Origin: Streptomyces sp. NRRL F-525
Lineage (GTDB): Bacteria > Actinomycetota > Actinomycetes > Streptomycetales > Streptomycetaceae
DNA length: 64,000 bases
Assembly: GCF_000716605.1 (NCBI RefSeq)
Contig: NZ_JNXE01000043.1
Coordinates: 37,611 to 101,610, forward strand
Direction of reading: 5' to 3'
In this document: positions 36,000-44,416 of the stretch, in pieces
Layout of the letters: each line of letters opens with the position of its first letter
Position numbering within the stretch: the first letter of the stretch is position 1
Translations under genes and position numbers: made by a program
Notes under the pieces: generated by a model
Databases searched by the model: none
What the model was told of the DNA's origin: nothing
What the model saw: the letters and a program-made list of their open reading frames with translations, nothing else

Positions 36000-36846
36000 G
36001 ACGACCCGAACGAGTGAGTACCCGGTGGGCGAACTCCCGCGCTGGCGTGAGGGGTTGCGTGCCTACGGGATGATCGCCGGGATGTGGATCCGGTCGAGCA
36101 TGACCTACCGCGCGTCCTTCGTCATCACGGTGTTCGGCAACCTGCTGGTGACCGGCCTGGACTTCGTCACGATCCTGCTGATGTTCTCGCAGGTCCATTC
36201 GCTGGGCGGCTGGTCCCTGCCCGAAGTCGCGTTCCTCTACGGCCTGTCGGCGACCGCCTTCGGTATCTCCGACCTCGTGCTCGGCTCGATGGACGTACTC
36301 GGCGCCCGCATCCGCGACGGCTCCTTCGACACCCTCCTCGTACGCCCCGCGCCGGTGCTGGCCCAGATCGGCGCCGACCGGTTCGCGCTGCGCCGCCTGG
36401 GCCGGATCACCCAGGGCAGCATGGTGCTGGGGTACGCGCTGCTCCACATCGACGTCAACTGGACTGTCGGCAAGCTGGTGTTGGTGCCGGTGATGCTGGT
36501 CTGCGGCGCGGCGATCTTCGGGGCGCTGTTCGTGGCGGGCGCGGCCTTCCAGATCCTGGCGCAGGACGCGGCCGAGGTGCAGAACGCGTTCACCTACGGC
36601 GGCACCACGCTGCTGCAGTATCCGCCGGCCGTGTTCGGCAAGGACTTCGTGCGGGGTGTGACCTTCATGCTGCCGCTCGCCTTCGTCAACTGGGTGCCCG
36701 CGTCCTATGTGTTGGGGCGGCCGTACCCGCTGGACCTGCCGCCGGGCGCGGAGTTCGCCTCGCCGCTGGTGGCGCTCGCCTTCTGCGCGCTGGCCGGGCT
36801 GGCCTGGCGTGCTGGGCTCAAGTCGTACCGAAGCACTGGGAGTTGA
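35992..36846 (+). CDS. ABC-2 type transporter permease, second of a three-gene exporter
   Basis: A 284-residue, six-helix membrane protein related to the preceding one: GMWIRSSMTYRASFVITVFGNLL, then LGARIRDGSFDTLLVRPAPVL, which mirrors the RIRTGDIAVDLYRP segment of its partner. GTG 35992 is translationally coupled. The two permeases probably form a heterodimer. The ATPase gene starts 3 bases after the stop. Confidence 0.9.
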   Translation: MAETTRTSEYPVGELPRWREGLRAYGMIAGMWIRSSMTYRASFVITVFGNLLVTGLDFVTILLMFSQVHSLGGWSLPEVAFLYGLSATAFGISDLVLGSMDVLGARIRDGSFDTLLVRPAPVLAQIGADRFALRRLGRITQGSMVLGYALLHIDVNWTVGKLVLVPVMLVCGAAIFGALFVAGAAFQILAQDAAEVQNAFTYGGTTLLQYPPAVFGKDFVRGVTFMLPLAFVNWVPASYVLGRPYPLDLPPGAEFASPLVALAFCALAGLAWRAGLKSYRSTGS

Positions 36847-36848
36847 GG

Positions 36849-37826
36849 GTGACAGAGCAGGCGTTCATCGAACTGGACCGCGTCGAGAAGGTCTTCGACG
36901 TGCGCAAGAAGACCGGGTTCATGAAGCGAGAACGGCGGCAGGTGCGGGCCGTCGACTCGATCTCCTTCACCGTGGCCCGCGGGGAGATGGTCGGCTACAT
37001 CGGTCCCAACGGCGCCGGGAAGTCGACCACCATCAAGATGCTCACCGGCATCCTCACCCCGAGCGGGGGCCGGCTGCGGGTCGCCGGCATCGACCCGTCC
37101 CGCGAGCGCACCCGGCTCGCGCACCGCATCGGCGTGGTCTTCGGCCAGCGGACCACGCTCTGGTGGGACCTCCCGCTGATCGACTCGTACAACCTGATGC
37201 ACCGCATGTACCGCATCCCGGACGCCCGTTACGCCGAGAACCTCGATCGCTGTGTCGAACTCCTGGAACTGGGCGCCCTGTTGGACGTCCCCGTCCGCCA
37301 GCTGTCCCTCGGCCAGCGGATGCGCGGCGACATCGCGGCGGCCCTGCTGCACGACCCCGAGGTGCTCTACCTCGACGAGCCGACCATCGGCCTGGACGTC
37401 ATCTCCAAGGCCAAAGTCAGGGAGTTCCTGCGGGAGTTGAACGCCGAGCAGGGCACCACGGTCCTCCTCACCACCCACGACCTCCAGGACATCGAGCAGC
37501 TGTGCTCGCGCGTGATGGTCATCGACCACGGGCGCCTGATGTACGACGGCCCGCTCGCCGGGCTGCACGAGGCGGGGGAGAGCGAGCGGACCCTGGTGGT
37601 GGACCTGGAACGGGAGTTGCCCCCGATCGAGGTGCCGGACGCGCGGGTCGTGAAGGTGGAGGGCCCGAGGCAGTGGCTGGCGTTCCCGGCGTCGGAGTCG
37701 GCGGCTCCGCTGGTCGCCCGGATCGCGGCGGAGTACCCGATGGTGGACCTGTCGGTGCGGGAGCCGGACATCGAGGCGGTCATCGCGAAGATGTACGCCG
37801 AGCAGGCGGAGAAAGCGGTGTCGTAG
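36849..37826 (+). CDS. ABC transporter ATP-binding protein
   Basis: A 325-residue ATPase. Walker A GPNGAGKSTT, Q-loop region VFGQRTTLWWDLP, signature LSLGQRMRGDIAAALLH, Walker B VLYLDEPTIGLD and H-loop TTHDLQD are all intact. A C-terminal extension of about 80 residues is typical of the drug/polymer exporter subfamily. GTG 36849. It energises the two permeases just upstream; substrate unknown. Confidence 0.95.
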   Translation: MTEQAFIELDRVEKVFDVRKKTGFMKRERRQVRAVDSISFTVARGEMVGYIGPNGAGKSTTIKMLTGILTPSGGRLRVAGIDPSRERTRLAHRIGVVFGQRTTLWWDLPLIDSYNLMHRMYRIPDARYAENLDRCVELLELGALLDVPVRQLSLGQRMRGDIAAALLHDPEVLYLDEPTIGLDVISKAKVREFLRELNAEQGTTVLLTTHDLQDIEQLCSRVMVIDHGRLMYDGPLAGLHEAGESERTLVVDLERELPPIEVPDARVVKVEGPRQWLAFPASESAAPLVARIAAEYPMVDLSVREPDIEAVIAKMYAEQAEKAVS

Positions 37827-37859
37827 CCCTTCAGGAAGTGACCTCGTAGGCTGCTCCGT

Positions 37860-38717
37860 ATGACCGACGACGCAGTCCCGGAACTCCGCGCATCCGACGC
37901 CGACCGTGAGCGGGTCGCCGAGGTGCTGCGCGACGCCGTCGCGGAGGGCCGCCTCGACATGGAGGAGTTCGAGGAGCGTCTGGAGGCGACCTACAAGGCG
38001 CGCACGTACGGCGAACTGACCCCCATCACCCAGGACCTGCCGGTCGCCGGGGTCACCCCGCCGCCGGTGAACATGGTCAAGGAGCCGGTGGACAGCGGGA
38101 GTTGGGCCGGGCGGATCGTCGGCGGCGAGGGCTCCTCGACCGGCGCCGTGGCCATCCTGTCCGGGTTCCAGCGCAAGGGGCGGTGGACGGTCCCGAAGAA
38201 GTTCACCTGCTTCTCCTTCTTCGGCGGCGGCGAGATCGACCTGCGCGAGGCGAACTTCGCGGACCGCGAGGTCGAGATCAACTGCGTCGCGATCATGGGC
38301 GGCGCGCAGATCGTCGTGCCGCCGGGCGTCGAGGTCGTCGTCCGCGGCATCGGCATCATGGGCGCCTTCGACCACAGCCAGGAGGGCGTACCGGGCGACC
38401 CGGGCGCCCCCCGCGTGATCCTCACCGGCTTCGCCTTCTGGGGCGGGGTCGGCGTGGAACGCAAGGTGACCCGCGCGGAACGCCAGCGCCTCAAGGAGGA
38501 GCGCCGCCAGGAGAAGCTGGAGCGCGGCTCGTCCGCCAAGCAGCTCTACGGCTCCCACCGCGACGCCCTGTCCGGCCTGCACGACGCCCACCGCGAGGCC
38601 ATGGAGGAGCACCGCGAGGCGATCCGGCGCCGCCACGAGGAGCGCAGGGAACGGCACGAGGAGCGCCGCGAGCGGCACCGGGACCGCCGCGAGCGCAGGC
38701 ACCGGGACTGGGACTGA
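37860..38717 (+). CDS. DUF1707 plus LiaF-like C-terminal domain protein
   Basis: A 285-residue protein. Residues 8-55 are DUF1707 (ELRASDADRERVAEVLRDAV, LDMEEFEERLEATYKARTYG). The middle part (FSFFGGGEIDLREANFADRE, INCVAIMGGAQIVVPPGVEV) is the beta-helical cell wall-active antibiotic response (LiaF C-terminal) fold. The last 75 residues are an extremely charged Arg/Glu/His helix with repeated HEERRER units. No membrane helix. Perhaps an envelope-stress or membrane-associated scaffold. It follows the ABC operon by 34 bp and may belong to it. Confidence 0.85.
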   Translation: MTDDAVPELRASDADRERVAEVLRDAVAEGRLDMEEFEERLEATYKARTYGELTPITQDLPVAGVTPPPVNMVKEPVDSGSWAGRIVGGEGSSTGAVAILSGFQRKGRWTVPKKFTCFSFFGGGEIDLREANFADREVEINCVAIMGGAQIVVPPGVEVVVRGIGIMGAFDHSQEGVPGDPGAPRVILTGFAFWGGVGVERKVTRAERQRLKEERRQEKLERGSSAKQLYGSHRDALSGLHDAHREAMEEHREAIRRRHEERRERHEERRERHRDRRERRHRDWD

Positions 38718-38742
38718 GGGTTTTTTTACGAGGGCGGCCGGG

Positions 38743-40077
38743 CTACAGCTGGGCCGGGACCGCGCCCTTGAGATCCGCCAGGTCGATCGTCGCGGCCATC
38801 CTCCGGTAGCCCCGGTCGCTGGGGTGGAGATGGTCGCCCGAGTCGTACTCCGAGGCGAAGCGGCGCGGGTCGTACGGGTCGCGGAGCGCCTTGTCGAAGT
38901 CGACGACGGCGTCGTAGACCGTGCCGCTCCTGATCGCCGCGTTGACCTGCTGGCGTACGGCGTTGCGGGCCGCCGAGTAGCGGGGGTGGCCGCCGAAGGG
39001 CATCAGGGTCGCGCCGATGACCTTGATGCCGCGCGCGTGGGCCTGGCGGACCAGGGTGCGCAGGCCGGTGAGGACCCGGTCGGCGGTGGCGCCGTGCAGG
39101 ACGTCGTTGACGCCGAGGTCGATGACGACGGCCTTGACGTTCGGGCGGCCCAGCACGTCACGGCCGAAGCGGACGAGGCCGCTCTGGTTCTCGGCGGGCC
39201 GGCCGGCGAGGCTGGTGAGTATCTGGTTGCCGCTGATGCCCTCGTTGACGACGCTGTAGCGCGGCACGTCCTGCCCGGCGGCCACGGCCGCGCGCAGCCG
39301 CTGCGAAAAGGCGTCCGGCCAGCGGCGGTTGGCGCTCTCCGTCGAGGTGGACCCGTCGGTGATCGAGTCGCCGAACGCGACGACCGTGCCGTTCGCCTGC
39401 TCGCTCAGCACGTCCACCGCCGTCAAGTACCGCCAGATCGCGGTGCGTTCGCGGTACGGCGTGCCGGTCGCGTCCTCGGCGTGGTCGCCGTCGGCGAGAT
39501 AGGAGACCTGCCGCGCGTACGGGTGGTAGGTGACCGGTCCCGACGCGGTGGGGGAGTAGGTGGTGACCAACAGGTCGGCGCCCGCCGGGACTTGGAGGCG
39601 CACGGCGTCGCTGAGTATCTGTCCCCCGGCCGGGATCGTGACCGAGGTCGCGCCGCCGCCGAAGGTCAGCCGCCGCATGGTGCCCGCGGCCGCGGCGGAG
39701 CTGTTGCGGGCGGCGGCGACGGCGATCGAGGCGTGCGTGATGCCGAGCGGGGCCCGGCCGTAGAGGTTGGAGAGGGTGATCCGGGCGCCCGCGCCGCCGG
39801 CGCTCGTGTGGACGACGTTGCGCACCGAGCGGCCCGCCATGCCGGTCTCCTCCGTGCCGGTCTCGGCACGCACCGGGGCGGCGGCCCAGGCGCCCACCCA
39901 GGTGCCGGCCGAGGCGGGGGCGGCGGAGTTGCCGCCGGAGCGCGAGCCGGCGGAGTTCTTCCCGTCGCCGCCCCGGCTTCCGTCGCCCGCGGCGGCCCCG
40001 ACGTATATGCAGACCGAAAGGACCGCGATCAAGGTGATGATCGCGGACAGTAGGGCATAACCACGAGGCTTGGTCAC
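38743..40077 (-). CDS. Secreted SGNH/GDSL hydrolase
   Basis: A 444-residue lipase/esterase-like enzyme with an N-terminal membrane helix or signal anchor (ALLSAIITLIAVLSVCIYVG). The N-terminal half is a beta-rich domain. The SGNH domain shows VVAFGDSITDGS (Ser block), VVNEGISGNQIL (Gly), VVIDLGVNDVLHG (Asn) and SGDHLHPSDRGY (Asp-His). Start GTG 40077 has GGAG ten bases before. Likely an extracellular esterase; substrate unknown. Divergent from the DUF445 gene across a region with two palindromes. Confidence 0.9.
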   Translation of the reverse strand: MTKPRGYALLSAIITLIAVLSVCIYVGAAAGDGSRGGDGKNSAGSRSGGNSAAPASAGTWVGAWAAAPVRAETGTEETGMAGRSVRNVVHTSAGGAGARITLSNLYGRAPLGITHASIAVAAARNSSAAAAGTMRRLTFGGGATSVTIPAGGQILSDAVRLQVPAGADLLVTTYSPTASGPVTYHPYARQVSYLADGDHAEDATGTPYRERTAIWRYLTAVDVLSEQANGTVVAFGDSITDGSTSTESANRRWPDAFSQRLRAAVAAGQDVPRYSVVNEGISGNQILTSLAGRPAENQSGLVRFGRDVLGRPNVKAVVIDLGVNDVLHGATADRVLTGLRTLVRQAHARGIKVIGATLMPFGGHPRYSAARNAVRQQVNAAIRSGTVYDAVVDFDKALRDPYDPRRFASEYDSGDHLHPSDRGYRRMAATIDLADLKGAVPAQL

Positions 40078-40181
40078 GCGGTGGGTCTCCTCGGGTGAGT
40101 GGCAGGGCCCTGCCATTTTGCCCGATCGGGTGACTGCGGGAACTCCTGTTCCGTTCCGGGAGTCGGTCAGGAAGGGACAAT
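40078..40181. promoter_or_regulatory. Divergent region with two perfect palindromes
   Basis: TGGCAGGGCCCTGCCA (40100-40115, 16 bp) and CCCGATCGGG (40121-40130) stand 5 bp apart between the SGNH and DUF445 genes. Either could be an operator serving one or both genes. AGGAAGGGA at 40168-40176 is the DUF445 ribosome site. Confidence 0.55.
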
Positions 40182-41534
40182 ATGCACGGTACCGGCGAAC
40201 GGGTGGAGCGGATGGAACGGACAGAGGCGGGGCTGGGGGCGGCGACCGAGAGTGACGGGTCCCGCCGCACGATGACCACGTTCAGCGCGGCCGACCAGGA
40301 GCGGCAGCGCGGCGTCCGCCGGATGAAACTGACGGCGCTCGCCCTGTTGCTCTTCGTGGCCGTCGTCTACGTGCTCGCGAAATGGGCGTCGCACTCGGGC
40401 GCGGGACCCTGGGCGGGCTATGTCGCGGCGGCGGCCGAGGCGGGCATGGTCGGTGCGATGGCCGACTGGTTCGCGGTCACGGCCCTGTTCCGCCACCCGC
40501 TGGGCCTGCCCATCCCGCACACCGCGATCATCCCCACCAAGAAGGACCAACTGGGCGTCTCCCTGGGCGAGTTCGTCGGCGAGAACTTCCTCTCCGAGGA
40601 GGTTGTGCGGCAGCGCCTGCGCGCGGTCGGCATCGGCAGCCGCCTGGGCGCCTGGCTCGCCGTACCGGAACACGCGGACCGCGTGACGGCCGAACTGTCG
40701 GCGGCGCTCCGGGGCGCGCTCACGGTCCTGCGGGACTCGGACGTCCAGGCGATCGTCGGCGAGGCGATCACCCGCCGGGCCGACGCCCAGGAGATCGCGC
40801 CCGGCATAGGGAAGACGCTGGAGAAGATCGTCGCCGACGGCGGTCACAAGCGGGTCGTCGACCTGATCGTCGCCCGCGCGCACGACTGGCTGGTCCTGCA
40901 CGACGAGCAGGTCATGGACGCGGTCGAGGGCGGCGCGCCCGGCTGGACCCCCAGATTCGTCGACAAGCGCATCGGCGAGCGCGTCTACAAGGAGCTGCTC
41001 CGCTTCGTCACCGAGATGCGCGACATGCCCTCCCACCCGGCCCGCGGCGCCCTGGACCGCTTCCTCGGCGACTTCGCGGCCGACCTCCAGTCCGACACGG
41101 AGACCCGGGCGCGCGTGGAGCGCCTCAAGGGCGAGGTCCTCGGCCGCGGCGAGGTCCAGGACCTGATCGCCAGCGCGTGGACGTCCGTCCGCTCGATGAT
41201 CGTGTCGGCCGCGGAGGACGAGCGCAGTGAGCTACGGCTGCGGGTGCGGGCCTCGCTGCTGTCGCTGGGCGCGCGGATGGCCGTGGAGCCGAAGCTGCAG
41301 GCGAAGGTCGACGGGTGGGTCGAGGGCGCGGCGGTGTACGTCGTGACGACCTACCGCAAGGAGATCACCTCGCTGATCACGGACACGGTGGCCGGCTGGG
41401 ACGCCGAGCACACGACGCGGAAGATCGAGGCGAATATCGGGCGTGACCTGCAGTTCATCCGGATCAATGGCACGGTGGTGGGGTCGTTGGTGGGGGTGTT
41501 GATCTATACGGTGACGCGGCTGGTGGGGGTGTAG
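40182..41534 (+). CDS. DUF445 family membrane protein
   Basis: A 450-residue protein. One membrane helix (LTALALLLFVAVVYVLA) is followed by the DUF445 hallmark GAMADWFAVTALFRHPLGLPIPHTAIIP, then a long helical region and a second C-terminal helix (VVGSLVGVLIYTVTRLV). Alternative start ATG 40212. The family is widespread (YjiN-like) with no proven activity. Monocistronic. Confidence 0.9.
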   Translation: MHGTGERVERMERTEAGLGAATESDGSRRTMTTFSAADQERQRGVRRMKLTALALLLFVAVVYVLAKWASHSGAGPWAGYVAAAAEAGMVGAMADWFAVTALFRHPLGLPIPHTAIIPTKKDQLGVSLGEFVGENFLSEEVVRQRLRAVGIGSRLGAWLAVPEHADRVTAELSAALRGALTVLRDSDVQAIVGEAITRRADAQEIAPGIGKTLEKIVADGGHKRVVDLIVARAHDWLVLHDEQVMDAVEGGAPGWTPRFVDKRIGERVYKELLRFVTEMRDMPSHPARGALDRFLGDFAADLQSDTETRARVERLKGEVLGRGEVQDLIASAWTSVRSMIVSAAEDERSELRLRVRASLLSLGARMAVEPKLQAKVDGWVEGAAVYVVTTYRKEITSLITDTVAGWDAEHTTRKIEANIGRDLQFIRINGTVVGSLVGVLIYTVTRLVGV

Positions 41535-41588
41535 GGGGCGATTCGCGGGGGCACCCGGAGGGGGTTCGCTCGACGAGGAGGGACCCCC

Positions 41589-43097
41589 ATGGCCAGTGCG
41601 AGTGCGAGTGCGAGTGCCGAGACTCCGGGTGGGAGCGGTGGTGGCCGGACGATCACCTCGTCCATTCCCGCCCGGCTCGACCGCCTCCCGTGGTCCCGCT
41701 GGCACTGGACGGTCGTCATCGGCCTCGGCACGGTGTGGATCCTCGACGGCCTGGAGGTCACGGTCGTCGGCAACATCGCGGGGCGTCTCTCCGAGCCCGG
41801 CAGCGGGCTGCCGATCAGCTCCGGTCAGATCACCGGTATCGCGGCGGCGCTGTATGTGGCGGGGGCGTGCGTGGGTGCCCTGTTCTGGGGCCGTCTGACC
41901 GACCTCTACGGCCGTAAAAAGCTCTTCATGATCACGCTGGTGGTCTATCTGGCGGCGACTGCTCTTACTGCGGCCTCCTTCTCCACCTGGTGGTTCTTCA
42001 CGTTCCGTTTCCTCACCGGCTTCGGGATCGGTGGCGAGTACGCGGCGATCAACTCGGCGATCGATGAGCTGATTCCGGCGTACTGCCGGGGCCGCGTGGA
42101 TCTGATCATCAACGGCAGTTTCTGGGTGGGCGCGGTGGGTGGTTCGTTGTTGTCGATCGTCGCGCTGAACACGAGCATCTTCGCGGCGGATGTGGGGTGG
42201 CGGCTGACCTTCGCGCTGGGTGCCGTGCTCGCGCTGGTCATTCTTCTCGTACGGCGGCATGTGCCGGAGAGTCCGCGGTGGCTGCTCATTCATGGCAGGG
42301 ACCGGGAGGCGGACGAGGTGGTGACCTCGATCGAGCGCCGGATCGAGGCGGAGCAGGGGCGCGAACTGCCGCCCGCCGAGGGTGAGATCACCATCCATCA
42401 GCGTAGGAGTGTCTCGTTCGCGGAGATCGCCCGCACGATCTTCTACGACTATCCCAAGCGGGCGACGCTCGGTTTCTCGCTGTTCATCGGGCAGGCATTC
42501 CTCTACAACGCGATCACCTTCGGCTTCGGCGCGATCCTGACGAAGTTCTTCAACGTGCCGACAGGGAACACCGGTTACTACTTCGCGGTCATCGCGGTCG
42601 GCAACTTCCTGGGTCCGCTGCTGCTGGGCAGGCTGTTCGACACGGTGGGGCGCCGGGTGATGATCTCGTCGACGTATCTGCTGTCGGGGCTGTTGCTGTT
42701 CGGCACGGCGTGGTTGTTCGACCGGGGTTCGCTGAGCGCGACCACGATGACGGCTTGCTGGTGCGCGGTGCTGTTCTTCGCGTCGGCGGGTGCGTCCAGT
42801 GCGTATCTGACGGTGTCGGAGATTTTCCCGATGGAGACGCGGGCGATGTCGATCGCGTTCTTCTACGCGTTGGGTACGGCGGCGGGGGGTATCAGCGGGC
42901 CGCTCTTGTTCGCGGATCTCACGGGGACGGGGAAGGTGGGGGACACGGTGCTCGCCTTCCAGATCGGGGCCGGGTTGATGTGTGCGGCGGGGCTGGTGGC
43001 GGCGGTGTTGGCGGTGCGGGCGGAGGGGCGGTCGCTGGAGGATGTGGCTACGCCGTTGACTGCGGTTGACGCGAAAGTCGCGCCGGCGTCTCCGTGA
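41589..43097 (+). CDS. MFS transporter, sugar/metabolite:H+ symporter type
   Basis: A 502-residue 12-helix transporter. It starts with an ASASASASA tract, and ATG 41589 follows GAGGAGGGA. The MFS motif A is GRLTDLYGRKKLF between helices 2 and 3, GFGIGGEYAAINSAIDELIP resembles MhpT/sugar porter helix 4-5, and VPESPRWLLIHGRDREADEV is the typical PESPRWL motif. The substrate may be a sugar or aromatic acid; it cannot be fixed. Codon use is slightly less extreme toward its 3' end. Confidence 0.92.
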   Translation: MASASASASAETPGGSGGGRTITSSIPARLDRLPWSRWHWTVVIGLGTVWILDGLEVTVVGNIAGRLSEPGSGLPISSGQITGIAAALYVAGACVGALFWGRLTDLYGRKKLFMITLVVYLAATALTAASFSTWWFFTFRFLTGFGIGGEYAAINSAIDELIPAYCRGRVDLIINGSFWVGAVGGSLLSIVALNTSIFAADVGWRLTFALGAVLALVILLVRRHVPESPRWLLIHGRDREADEVVTSIERRIEAEQGRELPPAEGEITIHQRRSVSFAEIARTIFYDYPKRATLGFSLFIGQAFLYNAITFGFGAILTKFFNVPTGNTGYYFAVIAVGNFLGPLLLGRLFDTVGRRVMISSTYLLSGLLLFGTAWLFDRGSLSATTMTACWCAVLFFASAGASSAYLTVSEIFPMETRAMSIAFFYALGTAAGGISGPLLFADLTGTGKVGDTVLAFQIGAGLMCAAGLVAAVLAVRAEGRSLEDVATPLTAVDAKVAPASP

Positions 43098-43159
43098 CCC
43101 TGGGGATCTGAGTACTCGTACTCTGTCGCGGGCCTGGCGGTGGGGGAACCCTCGTACGT

Positions 43160-43585
43160 ATGACCGAGAAGCTGCTGAGCCCCCTGCGGACGCGTCCCTG
43201 GCCGGAACGTTGGCTGACTCGGATGCTCGGTGCGGGGGGTGCGGCGGTGGCGTATGTCTTCTGCGTGCCGTCGGGAGCGGTGCCGGTGTCGGTGGCGGGT
43301 GAGGTGTCCGGTGGTGGGGTGGCGCTCGCGGTGATCCTGGTGTTTCTGGCGGGCTACTTCGGTCACCGGGACGACCTGGCCTGGCCGTTACTGGTGGTGG
43401 CGGTGCCGCCGGCTGTGCAGATGTATGTGTCGTTCGAGTCGGAACAGCCGTTGGCTTGGGCGTTCGCGACGCTGGTGGTCGCGGCGGGGGTGCTGGTCGC
43501 GGCGACGGTGGGACGCTGTTTCCGGCCGCGTGGCGTGGAGGAATCGACCGACGGTGTGCTGTGCGGTGCCGCCCATCGATCGTGA
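43160..43585 (+). CDS. Small integral membrane protein of unknown function
   Basis: A 141-residue protein with about four hydrophobic segments (GGAAVAYVFCVPSG, GGGVALAVILVFLAGYFG, WPLLVVAVPPAVQMYV, FATLVVAAGVLVAATVG) and a short polar tail. Codon usage is coding-like throughout. No family recognised. It is followed 13 bp later by a VOC-domain gene whose ribosome site GTGAGGAGC overlaps this stop, so the two are probably co-transcribed. Confidence 0.65.
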   Translation: MTEKLLSPLRTRPWPERWLTRMLGAGGAAVAYVFCVPSGAVPVSVAGEVSGGGVALAVILVFLAGYFGHRDDLAWPLLVVAVPPAVQMYVSFESEQPLAWAFATLVVAAGVLVAATVGRCFRPRGVEESTDGVLCGAAHRS

Positions 43586-43598
43586 GGAGCCGTATCCG

Positions 43599-43964
43599 AT
43601 GACCGTCCGCAGGATCGTCCCCGACTTCCAAGTGGCAGGAGAGGGCGAGGACTCGATGACGACGAACGCCGACTTCTACGGCTTGCTGGGATTCGAGGAA
43701 GTCATGAACCAGGGCTGGGTGATGACCCTGGCATCTCCTTCGAATCCCACTGCTCAGATCAGCTTTCTCACGGAGGAACGCACCGCCCCTGTTGTTCCCG
43801 ACCTGAGTGTGGAGGTTGAGGACGTGGACGCGGTGTGGGCCGAGGTTGTCGCGTCGGGTGCGGAGGTCGTGCGGGAGTTGCGGGACGAGGAGTGGGGGGT
43901 GCGGCGGTTCTTTGTGCGGGATCCGGGTGGGCGGGTGGTGAATGTGCTGGGGCATCGGCGCTGA
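43599..43964 (+). CDS. VOC (glyoxalase/bleomycin-resistance fold) protein
   Basis: A 121-residue single VOC module: ADFYGLLGFEEVMNQGWVMTL, VEVEDVDAVWAEVVASGAEVVREL and FFVRDPGGRVVNVLGHRR. The RDPxGxxxNVLxH ending supplies the family's metal/ligand residues. Usually a lyase, dioxygenase or drug-binding protein; no specific role can be assigned. Confidence 0.85.
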   Translation: MTVRRIVPDFQVAGEGEDSMTTNADFYGLLGFEEVMNQGWVMTLASPSNPTAQISFLTEERTAPVVPDLSVEVEDVDAVWAEVVASGAEVVRELRDEEWGVRRFFVRDPGGRVVNVLGHRR

Positions 43965-44416
43965 GGTGTCGTCTTCGGGGGCGGGCCGGTGGGGGCTGGT
44001 CGCGCCCACGCGGCGGTAGCCGCAAATGTCACAGCCCCGCGCCCCTGGGTTGTGGGGGTGCGGCTCCGTGTGTGGGTGCGGGTGCGCCCAGGATGCGAGG
44101 GCGGTCAGTACGACCCCGCCGAGGTGTCGCTTCCTGATAGCAGGCAATCCTATTCGGGCTATAAGAATAGCCTGGCAAATAGCTGAGTGAATTCTCTGAA
44201 TTCATGCCGGGTTGCTGTGCAACCTGAAACTTATTTTACCTACGTGACCATCCATTGAGATTCAGGTAAGAACGTCGATAATCTTGCCAACGATCGCGCG
44301 AGCGGCCGACCGGCGCCGCCCCCTGCGTGTCTCACCCCTGCCTGCGACCGCTGACGAGCGGCGATGGGTGCTGCCCATGCGGCTGGGACATCTTTCTGGA
44401 ATTGAAGGAGTGGTCC
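43965..44416. promoter_or_regulatory. 452-bp gap: repeat variant, then an AT-rich promoter region for the DUF3500-HupE pair
   Basis: The first part (43977-44052) is a variant of the dispersed repeat in which the centre is replaced by a GCGGCGGTAGCCGC hairpin. From about 44130 to 44300 the sequence is clearly AT-richer. It contains inverted repeats CTATTC/GAATAG (around 44150-44170), GGTTGC-TGT-GCAACC (44210-44224) and the wide CCTGAA...TTCAGG pair. AAGGAG (44405-44410) is the ribosome site of the next gene. No gene found. Confidence 0.6.

Noticed and set aside
41232..44147. A 971-codon minus-strand open frame
   Set aside because: It spans four plus-strand genes and an intergenic region, with Pro/Arg/His-rich composition typical of antisense shadows.
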